Source of the DNA: Takakia lepidozioides | Lineage: Eukaryota; Streptophyta; Takakiopsida; Takakiales; Takakiaceae | Length of the DNA: 64,000 nucleotides | Assembly: GCA_030704615.1 (NCBI GenBank) | Contig: CM060733.1 | Span: forward strand, 11,038,001 to 11,102,000 | Direction of reading: 5' to 3' | Part shown: piece after piece, positions 12,366-22,900 of the stretch | Numbering within the stretch: position 1 is the first letter of the stretch | Layout: each line of letters opens with the position of its first letter | Notes under the pieces: generated by a model | Database searches by the model: none | Seen by the model: the letters and a program-made list of their open reading frames with translations, nothing else | What the model was told of the DNA's origin: nothing | Translations under genes and position numbers: made by a program

Positions 12366-13621
12366 ATGCCGAACGCTCGCATCAATGCCTCGATTGACAC
12401 TCCCCAAGTGGATGTTCTCGTGGACGTGGGCCATCCTCTTCTTAACCGGGTGGTAGATGGCTTCATCAAAGTTGGTGGGGTGAGCTCCTGTACTTTTGTG
12501 ATGTTTTGAGGTGCAATGCGTAGTACGAACCTCGTTGCTGTCTGTCCAGGTAGGTTTGAGAGCGTGAAATGCTTCTGTAGGGCGTTTTTTGGCTGTCTTT
12601 TCGAACGATATGGAGGGATCGGAGGACTGACCGAGGTTGGGTCTTATCGCTTGTCTAGGTTGGAGCAGTGCATGCTGCCGCACAGGATGCTTACCGCTTC
12701 CTACTTCAAGGTTTTGTTCGCTCTTATATCCATTCCTTTGTTGTGGAATCTTTCGGTGTTGGAAAGGACAGTCCGTGGCCTAATGCTAACTATAACTTGC
12801 ATACCAGTTGTCTGCCCGTTGCCTTTGCAGATCTTTCCTTCCCTAGCTTTCCAAGCCATTCTTGGATATTCCTTGGATTTTGGTCTTGTACAGGTAGTGA
12901 TGATTTGAATCTATGGTTTTATGAAACAGAGGAAACGAACAAGAAGTCTTTGGAGAAGATGGTACAACGTATGGGCAAAGAAACCGTACAGTGGGGTAAG
13001 ATTCCTGCACCGGGGTGGGGTCCTTGGTAAACGCATGATCATAATATATATTTAGTCTACATATGTTTAGAGTGTAATCTCAAGCTGGTATCAAAGATGT
13101 CGATGGTAATGCACTTGGTTGGTATACTGGAAACGGAAATGCTTGTAATTGTCATTGCTAGCAAATGATATTGATGGTACCTGAGAATTTCGATGTCTTT
13201 GCACAGTAAATCTACATTAGAGAACGGTAGATTAGTAGAACTTGCGATTCTGAACTCATGCTGCGAGTTGCAATGCGTGCAGGGCTTGTGGCCGGAGTTT
13301 ATTCGGGCATGACCTATGGCATGCAAGAGGTTCGCGGTGTACATGATTGGGTGGGTATTTTATCTGGACTTTTGCTATGGATTTTGCAAGAACAAACGTT
13401 GTCTGTAATCTAAGTGGAAGAAATTCGATCGTGCAAGAGAAAATGTCTCACGAGTGTAATGGGATATGATCGGACAGAAAAATGCGCTTTTGGGGGGAGC
13501 ATTGACGGGAGCTGCTCTGTCATTGACGGAACCAAACCCACGACACGATCGAGTGGTGCGTGGAGCAATCACAGGAGGGGCCATTGCCACAGCTGCAGAG
13601 TTTATCCGCAATTTGACTTGA
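12366..13621 (+). CDS. OEP16: Outer envelope pore protein OEP16 (Tim17-family channel)
   Basis: Five exons join in phase: 12366-12479, 12659-12710, 12894-12995, 13283-13350 and 13478-13621. Together they encode 159 residues ending EFIRNLT. OEP16 forms a cation-selective, amino-acid-permeable channel in the chloroplast outer envelope. It belongs to the Tim17/Tim22/PRAT family, and this length is normal for it. Visible hallmarks are VDVGHPLLNRVVDGFIKVG at residues 20-38, the glycine-rich helix GLVAGVYSGMTYGMQEVRG (exons 3-4), and the C-terminal pair GGALTGAAL and RGAITGGAIATAAEF. All introns have GT-AG borders. The insert between helices 1 and 2 (residues about 55-87) is acidic and lysine-rich, as in OEP16-1. 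The start is the first ATG before the conserved N-terminus. There is no cleavable presequence, as expected. Which OEP16 subtype it is cannot be fixed by eye. Confidence 0.93.
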
Positions 13622-14517
13622 ATTACTTGCTGTACATCATGTATGTATGTGTGTGATATTGAAGAACGCCTCGCGTGCGTAACTTCTGTGTAGCAGACAA
13701 AAACTCTCTTGTTGTCTATTGAAATGCCACCTATGTGGAAATTTTTTAATGGCAACTGATGTGTCAAGTGCACTGCCTATGTTGCATTCTGCGTCCTTGA
13801 AACTGCAAGCAGACTTGAAGAGTAGTGGAGGGGACGAAGGATTGAACATATCTTTGGAAGTGGGTGTGATGTAAAGCAACATTAAACTACCACAACAAAA
13901 TACTACGTCTGTACATAAAAATGGTCTTTATTTCACTGCATGCATACATGAGATCTTTGAGCATTTGAAATTCTAAATCTTTCGAGTATCGAAGTTTTAA
14001 CCCGTAAAAGCTTCTGTAATCCAACTATATCTTCAATGCATTCTCTACATACCTCTCTTTGTTATTCTTTCAATGACATTGCCAATCATCACAGATTCTC
14101 TGATTCATTCTTAAACTGAACATTGACAGAGTAGTATATATCTGAATTGAGCATGCATGACGTTTCCTCAACAGTAAACTACAATATTGCAAGTCGGTGT
14201 GATGTAAGCAACATAAACTAGCGTTGCGTACCAAAATGATATCTGTTACACTACACACATAGACCATTGCTTTAAAAATGTAAAATTAAGGGAAGTCCCT
14301 AAAAGCTATCTTCAATGCATTCTACAAACATACCCTCTTGTCATTCTTCAGTTCATGGCATTGCCAATCATCGCTTCTGTGACGGTGGCCATGAATAATG
14401 GCAAACTTCCTTCAGAGGAAATGTTTTTCCTGGATTCAGATTTTGTAATGGTGCAACTAATTTTTGTGTGTACGTTACATCATTCAGCCATTGGGCTCCT
14501 GGGTCGTGTGTGGTTTG
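13622..14517. repeat. Diverged direct repeats downstream of OEP16
   Basis: Segments recur with divergence. GTGTGATGTAA.GCAACAT is at about 13864 and 14198, ATCTTCAATGCATTCT at about 14029 and 14308, and CATTGCCAATCATC at about 14078 and 14362. A third element, CACAGATT...TGATTCATTCTTAA, is near 14090 and again near 14736, beyond the EF-hand fragment. Spacing differs between markers (about 280-330 bp), so this is an old, indel-rich duplication. The first part (13622 to about 13900) is presumably the OEP16 3' UTR. No coding function is seen. Confidence 0.6.
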
Positions 14518-14755
14518 CAGATACGGATGGCAATGAATCTATTGATTTAGAGGAATTGAAGCTTGTTTCAAAGAGCTACAAGTAGATTGGACAGATGAGG
14601 AAGTGCACGCATTTCATGCAGAGAGTGACATGGACTGTAGCCATGATGTTGAGTTCAAAGAGTTCATCGTGGTACTGGCCCTTGTATACCTTCTTGGCAA
14701 ACCTGCAAACAATAGTCAAGCTGTATCCTCCTCCACAGATTTTTTGATTCATTCT
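14518..14755 (+). pseudogene. EF-hand calcium-binding (CML21/22-like) exon, frameshifted
   Basis: After a TTTGCAG acceptor the frame reads ADTDGNESIDLEELK, a complete EF-hand loop with Asp at positions 1 and 3, Gly at 6, Ile at 8 and Glu at 12. A one-base shift follows near 14560. The next frame continues FKELQVDWTDEEV, a weaker second loop, and EFKEFIVVLALVYLLG. This order of loop, W-T-E-E-V linker and hydrophobic V-L-L-IYLL segment is that of plant CML21/22-type proteins. The rest of the protein (the C-terminal EF-hand pair) is absent and a stop follows soon after. It lies inside the duplicated downstream region of OEP16. Either a single-exon remnant or, less likely, a real exon with an assembly indel. 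Confidence 0.7.
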
Positions 14756-15132
14756 TAAGCTTATCATTCACAGACTAGTCTCCATCTTACTGCAGCAGAC
14801 GTAACTTCTGAAAGCAGCTAAGAGAATTGAACATTCTCACCGAAAATACCTGTGACAATGCAGCGTTTCATCTAATCCGAAAGAGATTGTACACGAAGGT
14901 AAAATGGAAGAAGCATGCAGGACAATGACAAATACATTTTGAAAATGGATAAGTACATACGTTGACATTGTATGCTGTTGAGGAGCCTGAAAATATTCCG
15001 TTCCATCTGCACGAGCGATTCCTCCAACACACTACTACTCTTACAAGCCCTTTCTGTTGAACATTCTTTGCCGAAACTGCAGAGTGTAAATGGATTATCT
15101 GAACAATCCTCCACAAAACTGACCAAGGGAAG
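14756..15132. other. Short intergenic stretch, nothing recognised
   Basis: Lies between the EF-hand remnant and the 3' end of the minus-strand methyltransferase gene. It probably includes that gene's 3' UTR. Small antisense frames are not supported. Confidence 0.4.
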
Positions 15133-16216
15133 TCAAAGAAGCCGTCGCTTGAAAGCATGCCAAATCTCGTAGTGGTTGAACAGCAGGCTGTTGTGCGTTC
15201 TCTTCCCTACATACACCAACCCTGCTTGAAACAGCCGTGCTTGGCAGTCCCCCGCTGGCAGCCGTGTGCAGAATTTGAGATTATGCGACACATAGAGTCG
15301 TCCCTGCGGACCTGCCAAAGTTGGGCCCAGCACGGCCAGTGTCTGCCACACTTCCGAATCAGGCATATGCAGAAATACAGCACTGGCGTAGATGAGATGG
15401 TAGGGTCCCTCGTAGAAAGAAGTGTCGGTAAGGTTTCTGCTCCGCACAAGCTTTGGTCGCTTGTACAACAAACCCCCAGCAGGCAGCTCGTAAAGCAACG
15501 CTGCCAGCAGCGACAGAACGTCACGCTCCAGGCAATGGAAATGGGCAGGCTGCAAGTAGCGAATGAAATGCAGGCCTACACGCAGCGTACCGCACCCAAC
15601 CTCCAAAACGCGCTGCTGTGGCTGTAGAGAGACTGCGGCAGCCAGAAACTCAAACACATCACGCCCACCGGCCCATGGCTCTCCGTAGTTGCTATGGTGC
15701 TGCTCCACCAGCAATTCCCCTGGACACTCCAATCTGGCCATGCTCCCATTTTCATAATGTGAGATTCCATGGTACCTGCACCCCATCCTCACCTTCATCA
15801 CAAACCATTTCCCTGCAACCCACCGTGTCTATGGCACAATTCACTAACGCTCCGCAACCGAGCCTTCACCTGCTCATGCAAGTGTTAGCACTGGTCACAA
15901 CAACAAGAACGATGGGTTCCGAAGTGCACCTTCGAAGGTCAGAGAGCTGCTGCTGACGAGTCCGTGGATTGATTCCTTTGCGAGCTCGTTGCCACTCCGC
16001 CTCCTCCTCCGCTCCTCTTACCTGCTGTTCCTCCAGCTGCTGCCGCAGCCACTGAACATCCTCCTCCCTCGCTGGACCCGCACCCACTTCTTGCTGCCCT
16101 TCACACCTACACTGCTCCCACGAAATGCATGGCTTTCTCTCGAGAAAGACGAGCAGCAATAAGACAAGGGGCAGCAACAGCAGCGGCAGCCAGGAAGCAG
16201 ACATGGTGGGGCCCAA
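15133..16216 (-). CDS. Membrane-anchored class I SAM-dependent methyltransferase
   Basis: Two exons, 16216-15870 and 15775-15133, are separated by a 94-bp GT-AG intron. The phase-2 junction is AG|G and reads MSRYHGISHYENG, giving 329 residues. Residues about 8-27 form a leucine-rich membrane segment (WLPLLLLPLVLLLLVFL) close to the N-terminus, so a type II anchor is likely. Residues about 50-85 are Glu/Gln/Arg-rich and coiled-coil-like. The catalytic part follows: motif I VLEVGCGTLRVG at about 172, a later acidic post-I residue (LERDV), and motif IV-like YASAVFLHMPD. The GCGxLRxG pattern is typical of bacterial-type small-molecule or sugar methyltransferases; the substrate cannot be told. Start: first ATG at 16216, with an alternative at 16204 (MSASW). 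It lies tandem to the GTPase gene, separated by about 690 bp. Confidence 0.8.
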
Positions 16217-16905
16217 CTAGCCCTCCCTTCTCTTAGGAACTCTTTCTTGTGTGCAGGTCTGACTCTCTGCAGGGAAAGCATCTGCCAATCTGGTTGGCAG
16301 AATGTTACATTGTTGTTGCGTAGCCCCTTGGGTCCCAACCTTCGATCTTGAGGTTGGAGCAAGCAAGAGGGCTGGAGAAGAGAGGGAGATAGGTTTACAA
16401 TTGCCTGTTGTCATGGATGTGATTGCCAAGGGGTGTATTAAGTCTGAACACTAGAAGTCCAATCTGGAAAGAATGGTAGTCAAATTACTACTTAGTGATG
16501 TAGCTTGGAATAGACTCTTGAAGAGCCAATACAAGCTGTGTGCACAAAGCAACGATGTCAACTCATTGGCAGAACTAATCATCAGAATGGGCGCACCTTC
16601 TACAGCCTTGCCACAATCTGAGTGGGAGTAAGGTAGATAGATACTTAACTTTCCCCTAAGCTGCACTGGAGGCTATTGGGTACAGTACAGTAATGCTGCA
16701 CTTTCCTAATTTCCTACTCTATTCCCCATGATTTTGGTACTTAAATTATCATTTGTCGGTAGTGTGCAGCATCGTCAAGGGAGCAACACTGATATTCCCA
16801 ACCAAATCGATTTTTCCTCCTTTATATGTGTGCTTGTTCTATTGTGATCATCTGTCTCTACAATATTTCATTATTGTATTCTGGAAGGGGATATATGTGC
16901 AATTA
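16217..16905. other. Intergenic: methyltransferase upstream region and GTPase 3' end
   Basis: Holds the presumed promoter of the methyltransferase (proximal to 16217) and the 3' UTR of the TypA-like gene (distal). Frames on both strands are short and lack any family signal. Confidence 0.4.
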
Positions 16906-19900
16906 TCAATCTTCCTTCTTGGCTCGCCGAACAGTCCTGCGCTTCGACGAATCCAGAAACTTTTTCCGCAGTCGTATTACTTTCGGTGTCACCTGTCATG
17001 GGGGAAACACATATTCAATCAGTCAATGCTAGCAATGACAGCATATCCACACAAACACTTGCATTCGCGAGTTCTTTTCATTGCACCTTTGAACGACCTT
17101 GTAGCCCTTCTCAACCTTCTTTGGAAATGTCAGTAAAAACCCTATCTCATACTGCATATGACTATTATGGTCGACCTACTGTTGAAAGACAACAGGGGTA
17201 GACCAAATACCTCAATAAGCTCATCTGAAGCCACATACCCTATCGCTTCCTCCAATGATATCTGCCGGACAGCGCACAGATGATTAGACAGGAGTCTTAG
17301 CCACAAATCAATCAAACAAGTGTAGGGGACTCTGGCACTACCAGACGAGGAGGCGTCAATCGAACATTTTCATCTTTGCCGGCTGCCCGAATATTGTTAA
17401 GCTCCTTGGTGCGCACAGGATTGATCTATAACAACCCCACTTCCATGTCAGACTATTTTCCCCCATAAACACAACTAGTAGCATTGTCAGATCTGCCTTG
17501 CTGCTTGCATTCTATTGCAAAAGCCACTATTAACAGATCTATCCTGGGTCAGCAGCACCGTTGATTATAGCCAGCCTGATTGATTCATATTGACGGGTCT
17601 GAATATTTGCTTGGAACTTCTTATTGGTGTGCTTAACAGGCCTCTTCCTTCCCTGGGTGCCATCTAGCATATTGGAGAACCATAACAACCGAGACAAACC
17701 TGGTCATTTGAGTTAAATTCCACAAACATGTACAAGCTTATGATATGGGCAACTAACTAAAAGTCTAACCTCAAGGTCGGTCTCCCGGGAGTGTTCACCA
17801 ATAACCATACCGTCATATGTCTGCACATCATGGACATCACTCTGTGCTTTAGTTTCCTCACTCCAAGCACCTTTCTGACAGTATAAAACAGAAGCAGCAG
17901 AGGCATGTACAGTACGATACCTGTCCTCATAGACAGCTTCTTCTGACTTGATAGATGCCCTACCAAGTAATCTCCAGTCAGTTGTAGCCTACCTAGCAAG
18001 AGGTGCCTACTCAGAGAGAGAGAGAGCTTGCAACAAAGGACTACAACAGTAAGAGAGATATGGAGGTAGGGACAGAGACCTCCATGCCAGGTTGCACAAA
18101 AAGAATGCCCCGGGCTTCAAGGGCCATCAGTGAATGAGCTGTGATGGTGCCAGTAGCCATTGAGACCTGTACAAAACAAAGAGAAAAACTTCAGCACTCT
18201 CCAGTCTGACTAACAAACATGTCAGCATGACCATGTCCTATGAGATTGTAAATCGGAGTGCTTCACACCTAGTGTGCGACAAATTGCTGTCTGTACTACA
18301 TGACTTTAAAGTATATTGAACACCTATTGGTCTAGTATGCAAACTGAACAGATAGAATGCATTGCTTGCAGTAATATGACCAGAGAACGTTGTTAAGACG
18401 CCATAAGCGGGAGACATGTCCTTCAGAGTAGGGGAGGGCAGAGCAGGGGCCAGAGCGGCGTGGGATTCAAGAGACCGGGCTCGACCAGGGCGTGCTTACC
18501 TGGCCGAATCGGCCCTCTGCTGCCTGTTCTCTAGCACAGAAAGAGCAGACACAGACAAGAGACTGACACAGAGAGATATAAGGTTTGGGAACTGGGAATT
18601 TACCAGAACACCTTTTCTGACATTCCCTAGTGGGCCACGATATTTGCCATATGCTGCCATTTCACGACATGAGCACATGTTCAGCGACATTGCCATTCAC
18701 AACAAATTCTTTCCTATTCCAGCTGCCGGGATGTGAAACCCAATCTGACATGTGTAGTTCACATTCTACAAACCTAACCCTACAGTGAAGTGAAAGAGCA
18801 AGAAGTGGAGCAAGCATACTGAGAAAGGCACGGTGCATGAAGCCAGTGCCATGTGAGTCAGTGCTGAAGACACTACGATATCCGACAAGCCCTCTGCAAC
18901 CAACCATTCAATTGCATCACTCACTCTCTCACTGTCAACTGCAAAGCCAGAACCCCAAACAAACTTCAAAAACTATCTGTCTTTCTCCATGCTGCACATA
19001 GCCACAAGGCTAAACCAAGGCAGGTCTAATAAGTACATCATCTTTTAGAATATATAATAGATCACCCTAAAGATGCCAATTCTTGGCCTCTGTTCTATTC
19101 TTTCCACCCCTTAAGCCAAACCCCTATTCCGGCTCTGTTCAAGCAGGCCATAAGTTTAATGAGCACAAGGCTATGCAGAACATGTTTAAACTCCCCCTCT
19201 CTCTAACTGCATTCTATCCTTATTTTCTCTGTCTCCCTCTCATAATGTAAGGCTGCAATAACATGCAGTGCAAGATAATCGAACCTGGAGGGGCATGTGA
19301 AGGAAAGGCGGGTGCGACCCACACTCTCAGGACAGGGACCCATGTCTAGCAATTCTGCACGGCGGTGAGAGAGAGCCTCGATTACCAGCCCAGAATGCTC
19401 ATCGTTGACCTAAACCCCATCCCACACAGATCAGTCCCAGCTACATTTTCTATCCCAACTAAATAGACCTTGTACTTCTGATGCATTTGAAGTTAGCCTG
19501 GAGATATGAAGAAGATATCTGTGTGTTGCTAGAACTCCTTTGTCACATAAGGATTGGCTGTTTGATACTTGTTCCTTGTTTTAAGAACAACTCGCGACTG
19601 CCCCTCTCAGCAGAACAATCCACTTGGCAGCTACCTCTCACCTATTAGATATGATTAGCTACAAGTACTGAGAGTAACTCATGCTGGTCTCCTTTACAGA
19701 CCTGGTCATGGAAAGCATGCGCACATAAATACCCCACATGCATACCTCAATGACAACCTCCTCAATCGGCTCAAGTTTCTTCCCATTCTCCATTTTGTAC
19801 CTGTTAAAACAAGGAGACTCCTAAGTGAGAGAAACCCGGCAAAAGAGAAACTTTAGTGACAGGTCAGAGAGGACATGCAAACCGTCCAATTGAAGCTGGC

Positions 19901-22900
19901 AAAAGAACCCCTACAATCTCTCAGAAGTAAATCACAGTTTGTGAGAAATGTGAAACCCAAGGTTGGAAGGTCATAGCATTGGCTAGTAAATATGCCCAAG
20001 AATGGAGTGACAAAGTAGTTACCAGGATTACCAGGGTTCATAAAGTTCATTACCACCCACACCACATGTAGGTTTGTTCAGTGCACCCAACAGGAGATGA
20101 AATTCAACTTGTGTCACTATGCATTCTGAGAAAGTCAGTTATGCTAGTGAAAATGTTTTCCTCCTTGCCCCAACATTAGTTGAATAGAGTTTCTATTGGA
20201 AATTATTCAACACTTTAAAATTTTACATCCAAACAGTTTGTCCAGCACTTACATATTGCATTCAAGCACATTTGCCCGTAGTTTTGCAGACACTTGTGCC
20301 AGGGAATGAAAAGGTTGAAGTCGTCTTTCAACAATGGCGTGCCCTCAGAACATTCAACTGGTCAACGGCAAAGAGAAAAGGTCTAAAGCTAACAACAGAG
20401 GATGACAAATACATATCCTTGGAAAAATGAAGAATCTAACAGGACTTGTGGGTGAAAAGACAACTTCAAACTTACATAACAGCAGGAGGAGAGACTGAAA
20501 GCTCGAAGCCCTCGCGCCGCATATTTTCAATAAGAATACCTGCCAAATTCAACAAAACCACCATCCAGTCTCATCCAGTTTCCTTGCTAACCTAACTGCA
20601 GTCTGCACTGCTGCTACTCCCAACCAAGCGATAGCTACAACCCCTGCTTTTTTTTTGGAGCTGCTGTAATGAGCTACATTAGTGACCTCTCCCTCAACCA
20701 CAAAGTGGAGACAAAATTTCTTTTTCTTGTGACCTCAATACCATGAGGACAGAGGAATATAGTATGGTATTTTCAGAGATTGCTTGTCCTTTAAGCTGTA
20801 AGGGCATAAGGTACCTAGCAGCAACATGCATCGGGCACTCAGTTTTTGAGCGAAGTAAAACATATTTCCAGGTTTACTTGTTGGTCTACTGGTTTTTAAG
20901 TACTATGTTACTTCTCTTCCTCTCTCTCTCCCTACAATTGTGTCTCGCAACACAACAAGCAACACTTGAATATCACTTATCACATAGAGGCCTAGAACTG
21001 CAGCGCAGCAATTACACTCATCCTTGCTAGTATGATATCAATGCCATGCGTACAAACAAGGACTCATTCCTCATAGCCAGGCCTCAGCTTTGTGTGAACA
21101 CTGAAAATTTCCAATTTAGCCTCATATTCCATGGCCGAAACCCCATGCCAAGGCTGGAATCCCCCAGCCAACATTTGCAGGGGATGTGGATGAGGTTTCT
21201 CTCTCCCTCTCTGCCCTTTGCACCTCTCATGTATCTATTCAAGTTCTTCACCATCTTTTTTCTTCTTTCTTTTCCCATATCATCTATCAGACAACAATGG
21301 GGTGAAATCAAAGAGTGGCAATCAGAGTACGATGTGCATACCGAGCTGAAGCTCGCCGCGACCTTGCACCTCATAGGCATCCTGACCAGCGGTTGGAACC
21401 AACCCTATTGATAAATTGCTCTCTGCCTCTGCCATCAGCCTTTCCCCTATTTTGGGCCCTGTCAGCTGCCATCACTAATAATCAGTACCTCCATTTACAA
21501 TACATCCACTTTAAAAAGCCAGACCACACTTAACACCCAACACGAGTACACTCACACATTTGCGTCCAGATCCTGCCTACATATAGCCTCCTTGCATTAA
21601 TGCCAAGGAAGCACATAATGAAAAAGCAGCTAGTGTGAGGATCCAACACTGATAATCCAAACAAGACGCAGCGTACGCAAGCGGCCAGAGGGTGCGGAGA
21701 AGGGGTTACCTGGTTACCATCACGGCCTCCCAGTGGAGAATCATTGACACTGAAGGTCATTGATATGGTAGGAGGGTCCATTGCAGCTGCTGGCAGTGCC
21801 TCTGTAACCTGCACACCACAATAGTTTGTAACTCCTCCGTATAGAAGCACACACTAATGAGATTGCCCAATGAAGAGGAGGCTTGCGATCACCCATTACT
21901 CACCTCTACAGCGGCCACTGTATGGCCAATCGACGGCTGTGAGAGGCCTGCCATCGACACAATGTCACCTGCGCCTGCACGATCTACCAGTGCAGTGCTA
22001 GTGCCCTTCTTCTTCATCAGCTTCACAACCTGCTCCAAGCAATCGTCCCCTTAGGCTGACTGGTACTGGACACGTAAAGTTAGGTAAGGTGTGTCCAGAG
22101 AGGCACCCACCTTGCCTTCATCAAAGGGCTCAGAGCCACTTTCACTGCTGCGAAGTCCATGCACCCTGTCCCCGACACGCACTATGCCTGATACAATTCG
22201 CCCTGTCAAGATGCGCCCTAAATATGCATCACGCTCCATCATAGACACCTGTCACATCCAGCCAGCCCAAATTGCAAAGGAATAAAAGTGCAGTCGCAGT
22301 CAGTTCCTTTGTCCCAATTGAGCTTATGCTACACAAAGATGAAGATCCTGCTTAAACTTCACCCAACCACCCAACACGTGCGAGGTACCTTCCTCAGTCC
22401 CCTCTGATAATCAATGGCTGATGAGTAGATTTGTGAAACCCCAGAGATTCATTGACCACTCCCTGCAAGTGTTGGATATGACCTACCCTTAAGGGCCAAG
22501 TCCCCACAGGACACTAACATCAAGAGCTGGTTGTGGGACTCTAGCCGACCAGGGTAAAATTTGTGGCAAAATTTCAATGGCATACAGCTAAAAACAATCC
22601 AATTACAGGGGATGGAGTGTTTGACAAGCTGGTACGAACATTGATTGATTGACATGTTGATTCCAGCACTGCTACTGTAGACCCAATTCGGCCACAGATG
22701 TGACACAACTTACACATTGTGTAGAAAAGAGAGAGAGAATAGTACTCATAAGACGTTGTTTGCCGTAGCCTTGTGGCCATAGACCCCGCACCCAGTTTGG
22801 GCGGAACACAGAGAGAAGAATTGAGAGAGGGAATGTACTCATAAGACGTTCTTTGCCATAGCCTTGTTGCCATTGACCCCGTGCCCAGTTGGAGCGCAAC

